From NCBI GenBank assembly GCA_019359415.1, contig JAHHHH010000022.1, positions 1 to 64,000 on the forward strand: DNA of 64,000 nucleotides, in the 5' to 3' direction. A program made the translations under genes and the position numbers. This document shows, piece by piece, positions 36,593 through 46,718 of this stretch. Within the stretch, counting starts at the first letter, position 1. Each line of letters begins with the position of its first letter. The notes beneath the pieces are model-generated. The model saw nothing but the letters and a program-made list of their open reading frames with translations, was not told the DNA's origin and did not search any database. Origin of the DNA: Iphinoe sp. HA4291-MV1 (lineage in GTDB: Bacteria; Cyanobacteriota; Cyanobacteriia; Cyanobacteriales; Nostocaceae).

Positions 36593-37021
36593 ATGGAAAC
36601 CCAACTCACCGCCAGCGAAATCAACGAAAAGCGGCAATTGTTGCACGATTACAGCCCTGCAATTGAGGCGTTGGTTATCTTAGAAAAAAACAATGGTAGC
36701 CTTGATACCAGTTTTGATGAACTGTGGGAACAGAAAAACAGGATTCAAACTTATGGCAAAAAATCTCTCTGGCGAGTCACGCTTGGTGAACTCCGCAAAG
36801 AACTCTGCGGAGATGATGGGTTTCGCATTAAGGTAAAAGAATACACTAATAATCCTGGCAGTGCGCCTTTGTTGACGGGGTTAATTGTCTCGCTTATCGG
36901 TATAGCAGGGGCACACGGATTGCCAATTGATCCAGCGATCGCTACTATTGTTGTTTTATACATTGTCAAAATCGGACTCAATATTTTTTGCGAATACACT
37001 GAGGCTGATAGGAAATCGTGA
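36593..37021 (+). CDS. Unknown protein with two C-terminal membrane helices
   Basis: 142 residues. The N-terminal 85 residues are charged and helical (NEKRQLLHDYSPAIEALVILEKN, LGELRKELCGDDGF). Two hydrophobic segments follow at about 92-110 (PLLTGLIVSLIGIAGAHGL) and 113-133 (DPAIATIVVLYIVKIGLNIF). No family is recognised. It lies between the truncated toxin locus and a direct-repeat copy, inside the accessory island. Confidence 0.55.
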   Translation: METQLTASEINEKRQLLHDYSPAIEALVILEKNNGSLDTSFDELWEQKNRIQTYGKKSLWRVTLGELRKELCGDDGFRIKVKEYTNNPGSAPLLTGLIVSLIGIAGAHGLPIDPAIATIVVLYIVKIGLNIFCEYTEADRKS

Positions 37022-37024
37022 GGG

Positions 37025-37075
37025 GGATTCACAGCAGACAGAACAGACTGAGCAAATAGAGCAGAAAAAGTAAAA
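37025..37075. repeat. Direct repeat, right copy (partner 35584-35634)
   Basis: Repeats the DNA that encodes the C-terminal tail of the SH3 protein, here without the gene. It follows the membrane-protein stop by three bases. Confidence 0.7.
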
Positions 37076-37150
37076 ATTGACACAAAGCTTCACCATCAAA
37101 TGTATCCGGAAAGTCTGTGCTCTTGCGCTCTGGCTGTACTAATGGTTAGT

Positions 37151-37708
37151 TCACTGCATTTGATTCAGCAACGGACGAGCTAGGAAAAAGCTAGAAATTG
37201 ATTTAGCATCTACAAGCTCGCCTTCCAGAATAGATTTCTCCAGTTCTTCTGGTGTGAAAAACACTGTTTCCAAATCCTCGTCTTCGTCTTGTGCTAGTGC
37301 TCCCTCCAACTTTTCCAAATCTTGTGCTAAGTAAGCATAAATGATTTCATCAGAATAGCCTGGAGCGAGGAAAAACTCTCCTAGCTTTTGCCACTTTTGA
37401 GCGCGGTAACCAGTTTCTTCCTCTATTTCACGCTGAATTGTCTCTAGGGGATCTTCGTTTGGTTCCACTGTACCTGCAGGAAACTCTAACACTCTTCCTT
37501 GAACCGCAAAACGATACTGGCGCACGAGTATCAGTTTACCTTCTGAAGTTATGGGTACAGCCAGAGCGCCACCTGGATGACGAATGCATTCCCACTCTCC
37601 CTCTGATGTGTTAGGTAAACGTAAGCGATTGACCTCAAAATCAAATCTGCGCCCTTTATAGTACAAGCGCTGTTTCAACAGCTGGGGTAATTCTCTACCT
37701 AATGGCAT
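37151..37708 (-). CDS. NUDIX hydrolase, ADP-ribose pyrophosphatase type
   Basis: 185 residues with the NUDIX box GTVEPNEDPLETIQREIEEETG (79-100 region; signature G-x5-E-x7-REIEEETGY). The preceding strand pair (VPITSEGKLILVRQYRF) and the segment FLAPGYSDEIIYAYLAQDLEK are typical of NudF-like ADP-sugar hydrolases. Probably cleans up ADP-ribose or related nucleoside diphosphates. Downstream of folK on the same strand, 293 bases apart. Confidence 0.9.
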   Translation of the reverse strand: MPLGRELPQLLKQRLYYKGRRFDFEVNRLRLPNTSEGEWECIRHPGGALAVPITSEGKLILVRQYRFAVQGRVLEFPAGTVEPNEDPLETIQREIEEETGYRAQKWQKLGEFFLAPGYSDEIIYAYLAQDLEKLEGALAQDEDEDLETVFFTPEELEKSILEGELVDAKSISSFFLARPLLNQMQ

Positions 37709-37722
37709 AGTTCAGTTATCAG

Positions 37723-37758
37723 TTATCAATGGGCAATGGGCAATGGGCAATGGGCAAT
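37723..37758. repeat. Heptanucleotide repeat (GGGCAAT)n
   Basis: About four tandem copies just upstream of the NUDIX gene start. Confidence 0.8.
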
Positions 37759-37892
37759 GCTAGATAAGCTAAAACATATTTAACTTGCATATTGTTAATT
37801 TTGGAGAAAAAGCGTCAATCCTTCTCCCCTGCTCCTCTGCTCCTCCGCCCCTCTGCTGTCTAAATGTGCAAATTAGATGCGTAACAGCTTAA

Positions 37893-37941
37893 CTGTTCCC
37901 TGTTCCCTGTTCCCTGTTCCCTGTTCCCTGTTCCCTGTTCA
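37893..37941. repeat. Heptanucleotide repeat (CTGTTCC)n
   Basis: About six tandem CTGTTCC units between folK and the NUDIX gene. Confidence 0.8.
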
Positions 37942-38001
37942 CTGATTTAACACTTTAGGAGGATGTTGAAATTAGTGTTATCTGTATTAGGGTTGGTAAA
38001 A

Positions 38002-38502
38002 TCAGTAGCCTACTAATAAGTGTACTTCAGTACAGTCTACATCTTTAACCAGCTCTTTAATAGTACAACCAGAAATTGGTTCTACCCAATCTGGAGCAAT
38101 TTCTACGAGTGGTACTAACACAAACGCTCGCTCCCGCATTCTTGGATGGGGAATCTGTAGGTTTGGTGTGTTCAAAATTAAGTCATCATATAGCAATAAA
38201 TCCAAATCTAGGGTGCGTGGTCCCCAACGTTGTTGTCGCACACGTCCAAATTTATTTTCTATTTGTAATAAAGTTTTTAATAACAACTGTGGTATCATTT
38301 CTACTCGCAGTATTACGGCTCCGTTGATGTAATCTGGTTGTGGCGGACCTACAGCTTTCGTTTTGTACCAACTGGATTTGGCTTCTAAGATAATTCCAGG
38401 TGTTTGAGCTAAAGTTTCTATCGCTGCTTCCAAAATGGCACGAGAATCACCAAGATTACTGCCAAGGGCAATTGCACTACTCATCTTCATGAAGCAAGGC
38501 AT
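38002..38502 (-). CDS. folK: 2-amino-4-hydroxy-6-hydroxymethyldihydropteridine pyrophosphokinase
   Basis: 166 residues. GSNLGDSRAILEAAI near the start, the NKFGRVRQQRWGPRTLDLDLLLYDD pyrophosphokinase signature (about 95-119) and IPHPRMRERAFVLVPL are diagnostic. It transfers pyrophosphate from ATP to hydroxymethyl-dihydropterin in folate synthesis. The longest start is 38502; ATGs at 38490 and 38484 (MSSAIALGSN) are equally plausible and no clear ribosome site decides. Confidence 0.93.
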   Translation of the reverse strand: MPCFMKMSSAIALGSNLGDSRAILEAAIETLAQTPGIILEAKSSWYKTKAVGPPQPDYINGAVILRVEMIPQLLLKTLLQIENKFGRVRQQRWGPRTLDLDLLLYDDLILNTPNLQIPHPRMRERAFVLVPLVEIAPDWVEPISGCTIKELVKDVDCTEVHLLVGY

Positions 38503-38721
38503 TCTGTTTTTTTTGTTTCAGATTTTTTTACAAAACTATTGCTTGAAACAAGAATCAAAGATAAACTTTGTATAAATAATAACGCCAAATTTCAACAAGG
38601 ATTCTGCCAAAAAGAGCATATCCAATCATTCGTGGAGTGATATACTATCACGGATGTGGTGCAATAATCTAAAAACTTTTCATGGTGGTTAGATTGCAAC
38701 TGCTTGAAGCGAGGAATTAAC

Positions 38722-41172
38722 GTGGTTAAGTTTACCTCCTGGTTCAAGGAACGACCAGCAAAGTCGAGTGACGCTGATAAGGAGCAACCAGGATCGCCGC
38801 CTGGGAATCAAAACGAGAACGAGGAATCGATAAATGAGAAGACAACATCATCAACAAAGCTGATAAGGCTAAACCAATTGCTGAACCAGATACTTTCCAA
38901 ACTTCCGCTCAGTAATAAACCGCTTTATCGTCGCTACTGGTTTTGGGCAGGTTTGGGTATAAGTAGTGGAATGATTGCGATCGCTTATGGTATTCGGGCA
39001 ATAGACCAAAGTTTACCAGATAAAGCTGAACTCAACGCAATTGTTCGAGAGCGTACACTGACTATTAAAGCTGCTGACGGTAGGATAATACAACAGCAAG
39101 GTGAAGCAACTAGAGAACAGTTAAAGATAGAGGAAATACCAGATAAACTCATAAAGGCTTTTATTGCTTCAGAAGATAGAAGATTCAACGAACACAATGG
39201 AGTTGATCCTCAAGGAATTGTGAGAGCAGTTTTAAATAATGTGCGATCGCAAAACGTGGTGGAAGGTGGTAGTACCATCACGCAACAGCTGACAAGAATT
39301 CTCTTCCTCAAACAAGAGAAAACTTTCTGGCGCAAGCTTAAAGAAGCTCGTTTAGCACAAAAAATGGAAGAGCAATTATCCAAGGACGAGATTCTGGAAC
39401 GTTACCTGAATTTGGTGTATCTGGGTTCTGGAGCTTACGGTATCGCAGATGCAGCATGGGTTTACTTTAGTAAATCTGTGAATGAACTCACATTGGGTGA
39501 AATGGCGATCATTGCAGCATTACCTCCTGCCCCAAATCGCTTTTCACCACAAGTAAATGCAGAAGCGGCAAAACAGCGACGAAATTTGGTACTGCAACGG
39601 ATGCTGGAAGATAAATACATTACAGCAGCCGAAAAACAAACAGCAACTGCAGAACCAATTAACCTCAAACCCAGTTCACCCAAGCGATGGCAAGTAGAGG
39701 CTCCTTACTTTATTGGCTACATTCAGAAAGAATTGCCCAAGTATGTTTCCCCTGAAGCACTCAAAGCAGGTGGTTTTACCGTGGAAACAAGCCTAAACTT
39801 GAATTGGCAGAAGGCGGCAGAAGCGACTGTGGCAAAAACGCTACGAAATGAAGGTCGTTGGGAGAACTTTAAGCAGGCGGCTTTGGTTGCTATTGATCCC
39901 CGTAATGGCGAAATTAAGGCAATGGTTGGGGGAAAAGATTTTGGCAAGAACCAGTTTAATCGCGTGACTCAAGCACAACGTCAGCCAGGATCAACGTTCA
40001 AGGGGTTTGTTTATGCTGCTGCTATAGCAAGCGGGAAAAACCCCTACGATAACTACCTTGATGCGCCCCTAGTGATAGATGGTTATGAACCAAAAAACTT
40101 CGATGAAGGCTACCGAGGCTGGTTAACCATGAGAGACGCCCTCACCAAATCAGTCAACATTGTTGCTGTGAGAGTGCTCATGAAAGTAGGTTTTGACCCA
40201 ACTATCCAACTTGCTCACAAGATGGGGATTCAATCTGAACTGAGACCAATGTATTCCTTGGCACTTGGTTCCTCAGAAGTGAATCTGCTGGAGTTAAGCA
40301 GTGCTTATGGTTCCTTTGCGACGAGAGGGTTGCACGTAGAACCTCATGGTATTACCCGCATCCTTGACCGTCGCGGTAAGGTCATTTGGTCTGCTAACTT
40401 CAAGCAACAGCGTGCGATCGACGCTGAAAGTGCGGCTATTATGACCTGGATGCTCCGCAACGTGGTGCAAAATGGAACTGGTCGTGCTGCTCAATTAAGT
40501 AGACCTGTTGCTGGCAAAACTGGCACAACTGATGATGCGCGCGATTTGTGGTTCATTGGCTATATTCCTCAGATGGTAGCAGGGGTTTGGTTAGGAAATG
40601 ATGACAATAAACCTACTTGGGGTAGCAGTGGGAGCGCTGCTTACACTTGGCATGAATTTATGGAAAAAGTGGTCAAGGAAATACCCGTGGAAAAGTTTCC
40701 TGAAAAACCCAAGTTAGAAGGTCGAAAAGGCACGATTAAAGCAAAACCTATCAAGCCCAGGCGAATTGTCAATCACTCTATCAGCTCTTACCAGCAATCT
40801 GATGAAGAAGATAATAGCAGGTCATATAGACGACGAAATCAACAAGTAAGTTCTGATGATAGTGATGAAGAGCGTTCATCTAGAAGACGCAGATATAGAA
40901 GAGCCAATTATCAGGAGGAGCAACAACAGGAAAGACCAAGAAGGCGCTATAGTCGTCGTTATCGTAGCGAAGAATCAAGTTCTAGTAGTGAGTCATCCTC
41001 ACAATCGTATCGTCGCTCACGGCGCAATAGAACAGTAGACTCTGATTCTTCAACTCCAACAAGGCGTAGACAAGAGTATACATCCCCTGCAAACACTTCT
41101 TCACCTCCAACACGTTCTTGGCGGGAAAGACTTAGACCTACGCCATCTTCACACACAGGTTCTGAACGCTAA
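38722..41172 (+). CDS. Class A penicillin-binding protein (PBP1A family)
   Basis: About 816 residues. One membrane helix (about 72-92) precedes a GT51 transglycosylase domain with ASEDRRFNEHNGVD (catalytic Glu near 151) and EGGSTITQQL. The transpeptidase domain has QPGSTFKGF (active Ser), KSVNIVAVRV and AGKTGTTDD. The last 150 residues are a Ser/Arg-rich, presumably disordered and very basic tail. Bifunctional cell-wall synthase. GTG 38722 is chosen because GCGAGGA precedes it well; a TTG at 38704 is also in frame. Confidence 0.93.
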   Translation: MVKFTSWFKERPAKSSDADKEQPGSPPGNQNENEESINEKTTSSTKLIRLNQLLNQILSKLPLSNKPLYRRYWFWAGLGISSGMIAIAYGIRAIDQSLPDKAELNAIVRERTLTIKAADGRIIQQQGEATREQLKIEEIPDKLIKAFIASEDRRFNEHNGVDPQGIVRAVLNNVRSQNVVEGGSTITQQLTRILFLKQEKTFWRKLKEARLAQKMEEQLSKDEILERYLNLVYLGSGAYGIADAAWVYFSKSVNELTLGEMAIIAALPPAPNRFSPQVNAEAAKQRRNLVLQRMLEDKYITAAEKQTATAEPINLKPSSPKRWQVEAPYFIGYIQKELPKYVSPEALKAGGFTVETSLNLNWQKAAEATVAKTLRNEGRWENFKQAALVAIDPRNGEIKAMVGGKDFGKNQFNRVTQAQRQPGSTFKGFVYAAAIASGKNPYDNYLDAPLVIDGYEPKNFDEGYRGWLTMRDALTKSVNIVAVRVLMKVGFDPTIQLAHKMGIQSELRPMYSLALGSSEVNLLELSSAYGSFATRGLHVEPHGITRILDRRGKVIWSANFKQQRAIDAESAAIMTWMLRNVVQNGTGRAAQLSRPVAGKTGTTDDARDLWFIGYIPQMVAGVWLGNDDNKPTWGSSGSAAYTWHEFMEKVVKEIPVEKFPEKPKLEGRKGTIKAKPIKPRRIVNHSISSYQQSDEEDNSRSYRRRNQQVSSDDSDEERSSRRRRYRRANYQEEQQQERPRRRYSRRYRSEESSSSSESSSQSYRRSRRNRTVDSDSSTPTRRRQEYTSPANTSSPPTRSWRERLRPTPSSHTGSER

Positions 41173-41198
41173 AGCTGAGATGATCCTCGCTTACGCTC

Positions 41199-41250
41199 AA
41201 ATTCAAAATTCACGGATTCAAAAAAATTAATGAATTTTGAATTTTTCTTT
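41199..41250 (+). terminator. Terminator candidate after the PBP1A gene
   Basis: AAATTCAAAATTCA (41199-41212) and its perfect inverse (41231-41244) are followed by a T-rich run. Confidence 0.5.
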
Positions 41251-41363
41251 TTTGAATTCTTTTACCTTAAAGTTGAGCGAAGCGTGTATCATAAACGCTA
41301 AATCTTTATTTGTAGTAATTAATGACTAATGACCAATGACTATTACAGTTATCTCAAATTCTC

Positions 41364-42749
41364 GTGACGCAAGTTGTTTTAGAAAACGTTTATAAAAGTT
41401 TTTCCCCTCGTAGAGGAGAAAGTGTTGCATCCCAAATACAACCCTCTGTTACATCTGGGAAGCAAGACGATATAGTTGTTCACCGTGGAGAAAGTGTCAA
41501 TGTTTTACGACGGATTAACCTAACAGTAGCAGATGGTGAATTTATGGTGCTGGTGGGACCTTCCGGTTGTGGGAAAAGCACTCTTCTGCGGATAATTGCT
41601 GGGTTGGAAGTGATGACAGGAGGCAATATTTGGATAGGCGATCGCCTAGTCAATGATTTGCCCCCCAAGGAACGAGACATCGCAATGGTGTTTCAAAATT
41701 ACGCCCTCTATCCCCACATGAGCGTGTATGACAACATTGCTTTTGGGCTGCGACGCCGGAGTGCAGGACAAGGGGCAATGGGCAATGGGCAACGGGTAAT
41801 GGGCAATGCTCGATTAAGAGTTCCCAGTTCTGGGTTTCCAATGCCCAATTCCCAATTCCCAATTCCCAATTCCCATCTTCGTGATTGGGTAGAAAACTTG
41901 TTCGTGGGAATGACAAAGGGGCTTCCCAAGGGATTGAGATATATTTCTGACAGAGAACGGGTTGTGGATGAGCAGGTGCGTACTGTTGCTCAACTGTTGC
42001 AAATTGAAGCGCTGTTAAATCGGTTACCTAAGCAACTGTCTGGGGGACAAAGGCAAAGAGTCGCATTGGGAAGAGCGATCGCACGTAATCCCCAAGTGTT
42101 TTTGATGGATGAGCCGCTTTCTAACTTGGATGCGAAACTCCGCGCTCAAACCCGCGCCCAAATTGTGAAACTACAACGTCAGTTGGGTGTCACGACAATT
42201 TATGTGACTCACGACCAAACAGAAGCTATGACGATGGGCGATCGCATTGCTATCCTCAATCACGGTCAACTACAACAAGTTGCATCTCCCTTAGAACTTT
42301 ACAATCATCCTGTCAACGTCTTTGTTGCGGAATTTATTGGCTCACCACCGATGAATTTTATCCCTGTGGAATTCCATGCTCCTCTGTTGATTACCAATGG
42401 TGATTTTCGCCTTACTTTACCAGAAGTATGGGGAAATGCATTGCAAAAATACGATGGGCGAACACTCATTTTAGGCATTCGTCCAGAACACCTCATTTTG
42501 AGTGTACCTGCAAATAAGAATTGGAGTGTGCAAGTGGAATTAGTAGAAAATCTGGGAAATGAGACATATATTTCCACAAAACTTCTCGAACCAGGTTTTC
42601 AAAAATCTGCCTTTGAGACTAACGAAGTGCAAGTGCGAGTTCCTCCAGAGCGTTTTGTGTCTTGTGGCGAGCAACTGTGGTTATCTTTGACACCAGAAAA
42701 ACTGCACTTTTTTGACCCAGAAACGGAATTGGCGATATTTCCAAAGTAG
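41364..42749 (+). CDS. ABC transporter ATP-binding protein, MalK/UgpC-like (sugar type)
   Basis: 461 residues. Walker [10 protein letters not shown] (about 65-73), Q-loop [10 protein letters not shown], signature [14 protein letters not shown] (about 225), Walker [12 protein letters not shown] and a C-terminal TOBE domain with GIRPEHL. It powers uptake of sugars or similar solutes; the permease and binding protein are not here. Odd features: a long insert between Q-loop and signature, of which residues about 135-172 (41766-41880) are translated heptamer repeats ([22 protein letters not shown]). Start is GTG 41364. Confidence 0.9.
   Translation: MTQVVLENVYKSFSPRRGESVASQIQPSVTSGKQDDIVVHRGESVNVLRRINLTVADGEFMVLVGPSGCGKSTLLRIIAGLEVMTGGNIWIGDRLVNDLPPKERDIAMVFQNYALYPHMSVYDNIAFGLRRRSAGQGAMGNGQRVMGNARLRVPSSGFPMPNSQFPIPNSHLRDWVENLFVGMTKGLPKGLRYISDRERVVDEQVRTVAQLLQIEALLNRLPKQLSGGQRQRVALGRAIARNPQVFLMDEPLSNLDAKLRAQTRAQIVKLQRQLGVTTIYVTHDQTEAMTMGDRIAILNHGQLQQVASPLELYNHPVNVFVAEFIGSPPMNFIPVEFHAPLLITNGDFRLTLPEVWGNALQKYDGRTLILGIRPEHLILSVPANKNWSVQVELVENLGNETYISTKLLEPGFQKSAFETNEVQVRVPPERFVSCGEQLWLSLTPEKLHFFDPETELAIFPK
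41766..41880 (+). repeat. Heptamer repeats translated inside the ABC ATPase gene
   Basis: GGGCAAT-type units (41776-41810) are followed by CCCAATT-type units (41842-41873); the frame stays open across both. Confidence 0.8.
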
Positions 42750-42762
42750 TCAATAGTCGCGC

Positions 42763-43455
42763 TTATAGCGACTGTTGACTGTTCAAACTTTTCACAAAGG
42801 CTTGATGCTCTTGTGTTTGTAGCCCCTGCTGAAGAACAGCTAAAACTTCAATCATATTCCCCTCTCGCAAAGCAGGGACTGCTAACCATAATCCAGGGAA
42901 AATATAAGAGCGAATCACTCCAGCTGCATCCGGTTCTAACGAGATATATAACCCTTCCTTAAGCCTGAACCAATCCAGGCGGTTTTCATAAATTTGCCAA
43001 ACAATATATTCTTGTACTCCATTGCGGCGATAGGCATTAAGTTTGTCTTTTAAGTCATAAGAGGCACTACTGGCAGCAATTTCTACAATCAGTTCTGGTG
43101 CTCCTTCAACATAATCATCATCACTGATGCGAGAATTGCCTCCCACCTCTGGTTCTAATCGTAATAGAGCATCAGGTTGAGGTTCATTATCAACATCAAG
43201 ACGTACAGTGGCGTTGTCACCCATGTCTACTCCTGGTGTTGCAACCCAGTAAGTCGTCAACCAAGCCATAACTTGGGCATGAGGTCTACCGTGATTTCTA
43301 ATCCGCACTGGTGAAGCCAAGTACACAACTCCTTCAATTAATTCTGCTTTCTTAATATGTGGCATTTTTGTATAGCGTCGCTCGAATTCTTGGCGAGTGA
43401 GGCGATCGCCACTTTCCAACGGGGGAAGTTTGAAATTAGTAGACGTAGCTGACAT
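42763..43455 (-). CDS. Uma2-family (DUF820) putative endonuclease
   Basis: 230 residues of the PD-(D/E)XK-like Uma2 family. AELIEGVVYLASPVRIRNHGRPHAQV (about 37-62), EPQPDALLRL with the acidic residues, and PELIVEIAASSASYDLKDKLNAYRRNGVQEYIVW are the conserved blocks. Common in multiple copies in cyanobacteria; biological role is not established. The gene is intact, unlike other Uma2 pieces in the window. It converges on the ABC gene only 13 bases away. Confidence 0.9.
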   Translation of the reverse strand: MSATSTNFKLPPLESGDRLTRQEFERRYTKMPHIKKAELIEGVVYLASPVRIRNHGRPHAQVMAWLTTYWVATPGVDMGDNATVRLDVDNEPQPDALLRLEPEVGGNSRISDDDYVEGAPELIVEIAASSASYDLKDKLNAYRRNGVQEYIVWQIYENRLDWFRLKEGLYISLEPDAAGVIRSYIFPGLWLAVPALREGNMIEVLAVLQQGLQTQEHQAFVKSLNSQQSL

Positions 43456-43762
43456 AGAAAATACTCATCTCTACGCTTTTATTTTCGCTCAGTCATGACC
43501 TAGTACCGCAAGGCGGAATTCGCTCATTCAAAATTCAAAATTCAAAATGAAGACAGCGTAAGCGTTTCATCGATTTGGAATGGGTGGTTTATTTACGCCG
43601 TGCTGTACTAGTGCGATGAAAAATCAAGGTTTGGTAGGAAGTAGAGACAAAGGAGTCGTAACCAAAAAACGCGATCGCTTGTTAAATGTTTAAACATTAT
43701 TACCGTCAGTTTGGGGAGAGATGACCAATGGCTCATAGCCATTAGTCATTAGTAGTAACTAA
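43456..43762. other. Intergenic with AT-rich repeat and hairpin
   Basis: Contains ATTCAAAATTCAAAATTC repeats near 43525 and a hairpin (TGACCAATGGC...GCCATTAGTCA, 43721-43747) close to the 3' end of the guanylyltransferase gene, a probable terminator. No gene seen. Confidence 0.45.
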
Positions 43763-46291
43763 CTATACCTCAGCCACCACTTGTTCCTGTTCTCTTTCAA
43801 CAAACATCTGCACACGAGCACGATACTGTCTTAAAGATTCATCTACCCAGTCGCGATCATTACTGTTGGCATACAAGTGTACTATTGGTTCACTGGCATC
43901 TGGCAACACTAACACCCAACTGTCATCATAGAACTGACAAATTTTCACCCCATCAATTAATTCTAGATTTTGAGCTGGGTGAGTTTCCACTAAGTAGCGC
44001 ATCAATGCTCCCTTGACAGTCCAAGGACAACGTACTGTATAAGCTTTGTGAACCACACGAGGTAATTCTGATCGTACAGAGGCGAGAGAGCGCTCCTGTA
44101 TCGTCAACATTTCAATCAGTTTTGCCGTGCAGAACATAGCATCAAATCCTGGATGCAATTGCGGGAAAATAAAGCCAATTTCGCCACTACCTCCCAACAC
44201 CACATTGGAATTTTTCTGACAAGCCTCCATTAATGCTGTGGGATTTGCCTTCGTGCGAATGACCTTACCATCATGGCGACGAGCAATTAGTTCCACAGCA
44301 CTAGAAGCATGAACTGGTACAACAACCGTTCCTCTGGGGTGAGCAGTTAACATCATGTCTACCATCAGCGCTGTTAACATTTCCCCACGAATAGGAATAC
44401 CAGATTCATCAACCAAAATGAGTTGTTCTCCATTTGCCGAAACCTGAACGCCAAAGTTTGCCTTTAACGCCTCTACCACATGACCTAGCTGAGTCAAAAG
44501 TGCTTCGCGATCAGCTGTGGACATGGCGGATTTATTGAGACTGGCATTCAACACCACCGCATCAGCCCCAAAATTATCTAGCATTTGCGGCAATACAGCT
44601 CCAGATACCGCATAAACGTAATCAATGACAACTTTTGCCCGACTGTTGCGAATACTATGAATATGCAACAGCTTTTCAAAAGCAGTGCAGTATCGATCCA
44701 TTACCTGACTGGGATAAGCAACATCACCAATTTCATGAAGTTGCGCCCGCCGCATATCTTCCTTGAAGTAAGCCCCTTCAATTTTCTTTTCCAAGGATTT
44801 GGTGACATTAATTCCCTTAGTATCCATAAACTCAATTAGAATGTAGTCGGGGCGGTCTGGATGCATCCGCACATGAATTCCACCACTGACGCTCATGGTA
44901 GGTATCACCGTACGAGCGATTGGAATAGCTGTGGCATCTAGGTTCTGAATATCGACACCCACTGACATCAAACCAGCAATTAATGAGCGAGTAACCATGC
45001 GAGAGATATTGCGTTGGTCACGGGAAACTGTGACTCGAGAACCTGGTTTCAAGGTTGAACCGTATGCTGCTCCCAACTTCACAGCAAATTCTGGGGTAAT
45101 GTCAATATTGGCTAGTCCTTGGACGCCTCGTTGCCCAAATAAATTACGTTGAGCAGTGTTACCCCAAATCAAATTTATGTTCAAGATTGCCCCAGACTCA
45201 ATCTTTTTACTGGGCCAAACGCGCACAAATGGGCTAATTTGAGCTTCTTCTCCCACAGTTGACAGCGAACCAACCACAGCACCTTCCAAGACATGGGCGC
45301 GACGATCGACACGCGCACCACGGCAAATGACACAAGCACTGAGCTGTGCTTCATCGCCAGCGATCGCTCCATTCCAAACAATCGGACGCTTGAGATTGGC
45401 ATCAGAGCCAATGGTGACGTTATCCCCAATGACACTTCCGGCTTCAATCTGCACTCTTGCGCCAATGCGGCAATTATCACCAATGACTGCTGGAGCTTCT
45501 ATCTCCGCTGTTGGGTCAATATAAGTGTTTTGACCTACCCACAATTCCGGAGAAACTTCTTTGTAGGCAAAGTCAAGTTTTACTTTGTTGTATAATGCAT
45601 CGTACTGCGCCTCACGATAAGCATCTAAGTGACCGACATCGCACCAATAACCTTGGGCAATGTAGCCATACATCGGCTCATTTTTTGTGAGTAGCAAGGG
45701 GAACAACTCTTTGGAAAAGTCAGATTCTTGATTGACTGGTAAGTATTCCAAAACTTCTGGTTCTAGAATGTATGTGCCAGTGTTAACAGTGTCGGAGAAA
45801 ATTTCACTCGTAGAGGGTTTTTCTAAAAATCTACGAATCCGACTTTCTTCATCAATAATCACCACCCCAAACTCTATTGGGTTGGGGACACGAGTCAAAA
45901 CCAAAGTCGCTTTTGACTTCTTTTGTTTATGAAATTCAATAGCTGCTGTCAGGTCGAAATCGGTTATACTATCACCGCTAATGACTAAAAAGGTGTCATC
46001 AAGAAGTTCGGCAATATTTTTCACACAGCCTGCAGTACCTAAGGGCTGGTCTTCTTCTACAGCATAGGTCATCTGCACGCCAAAGTCGCTGCCATCTTGA
46101 AAGTAATCTCGCATGACATCAGGTAAATAATGCAGTGTGGCAACCACTTCTGTAATTTGATGCCTTTTGAGAAGATTGATGATATGTTCGGCAATGGGTC
46201 GATTCAGGATGGGTACCATTGGTTTGGGCAGGTCACAAGTCAGCGGACGAAGCCGTGTTCCTGAACCACCTGCCATCAGTACTGCACGCAT
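43763..46291 (-). CDS. Nucleotidyltransferase / phosphomannomutase-like fusion (mannose-1-phosphate guanylyltransferase type)
   Basis: 842 residues. The N-terminal nucleotidyltransferase (about 1-235) has [21 protein letters not shown] left-handed beta-helix region (about 250-370) follows, then a phosphohexomutase-like half (about 385-830). In the latter the usual phosphoserine loop TASHNP is replaced by [11 protein letters not shown], so mutase activity is doubtful. Probably makes GDP-mannose or a related sugar nucleotide for polysaccharides. Start ATG 46291 follows a strong AAGGAGG. Confidence 0.88.
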   Translation of the reverse strand: MRAVLMAGGSGTRLRPLTCDLPKPMVPILNRPIAEHIINLLKRHQITEVVATLHYLPDVMRDYFQDGSDFGVQMTYAVEEDQPLGTAGCVKNIAELLDDTFLVISGDSITDFDLTAAIEFHKQKKSKATLVLTRVPNPIEFGVVIIDEESRIRRFLEKPSTSEIFSDTVNTGTYILEPEVLEYLPVNQESDFSKELFPLLLTKNEPMYGYIAQGYWCDVGHLDAYREAQYDALYNKVKLDFAYKEVSPELWVGQNTYIDPTAEIEAPAVIGDNCRIGARVQIEAGSVIGDNVTIGSDANLKRPIVWNGAIAGDEAQLSACVICRGARVDRRAHVLEGAVVGSLSTVGEEAQISPFVRVWPSKKIESGAILNINLIWGNTAQRNLFGQRGVQGLANIDITPEFAVKLGAAYGSTLKPGSRVTVSRDQRNISRMVTRSLIAGLMSVGVDIQNLDATAIPIARTVIPTMSVSGGIHVRMHPDRPDYILIEFMDTKGINVTKSLEKKIEGAYFKEDMRRAQLHEIGDVAYPSQVMDRYCTAFEKLLHIHSIRNSRAKVVIDYVYAVSGAVLPQMLDNFGADAVVLNASLNKSAMSTADREALLTQLGHVVEALKANFGVQVSANGEQLILVDESGIPIRGEMLTALMVDMMLTAHPRGTVVVPVHASSAVELIARRHDGKVIRTKANPTALMEACQKNSNVVLGGSGEIGFIFPQLHPGFDAMFCTAKLIEMLTIQERSLASVRSELPRVVHKAYTVRCPWTVKGALMRYLVETHPAQNLELIDGVKICQFYDDSWVLVLPDASEPIVHLYANSNDRDWVDESLRQYRARVQMFVEREQEQVVAEV

Positions 46292-46596
46292 AAATCCTCC
46301 TTAGCTGTTTGCACCACTTGCTGCGTTAATACCCACAAGAGTAGCTATGTTTTCTTTAGTCTCCTATGGATCTTGAAGTTTAGGGAACTTTCGCAAGATG
46401 CATCTGAATCAGGACTAGGAATATCTACTCGACACACTAGCCTGTTTATCTGTACAAAATCAAGGAGGGAAATAGTTGGAAAGTCAAACATAAAAAGTAA
46501 AAAAACTCTTGTGACTTTGTTATATTTGACTTTCCTCATCTCCTAATATCGAGAAGCTGTTTGTTAATGCTCATGAAGCAGCCTCACTATAAATAA
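46292..46596. other. Intergenic region, no gene seen
   Basis: Divergent region between the guanylyltransferase-like gene and the homocysteine-biosynthesis gene; likely holds both promoters. Confidence 0.4.
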
Positions 46597-46688
46597 GGTG
46601 TGGTCAAAATCTGTTGGTGAAGGAATGGACAAGGGGACAATGCCCAATGCCCATTGCCCATTGCTAACCAACTACTTATGACCACACC
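46597..46688. mobile_element. 92-bp inverted-repeat element enclosing heptamer repeats
   Basis: GGTGTGGTCA (46597-46606) and TGACCACACC (46679-46688) are perfect inverted ends, extended inward to TTGGT/ACCAA. The interior holds CCCAATG/CCCATTG heptamers. Confidence 0.5.
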
Positions 46689-46718
46689 CAATGAATATGT
46701 TTATTTGCTACTTCTCAT

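Noticed and set aside
46345-46539. 64-codon minus-strand frame in a divergent promoter region
   Set aside because: AT-rich, no motif, no start signal; likely chance.
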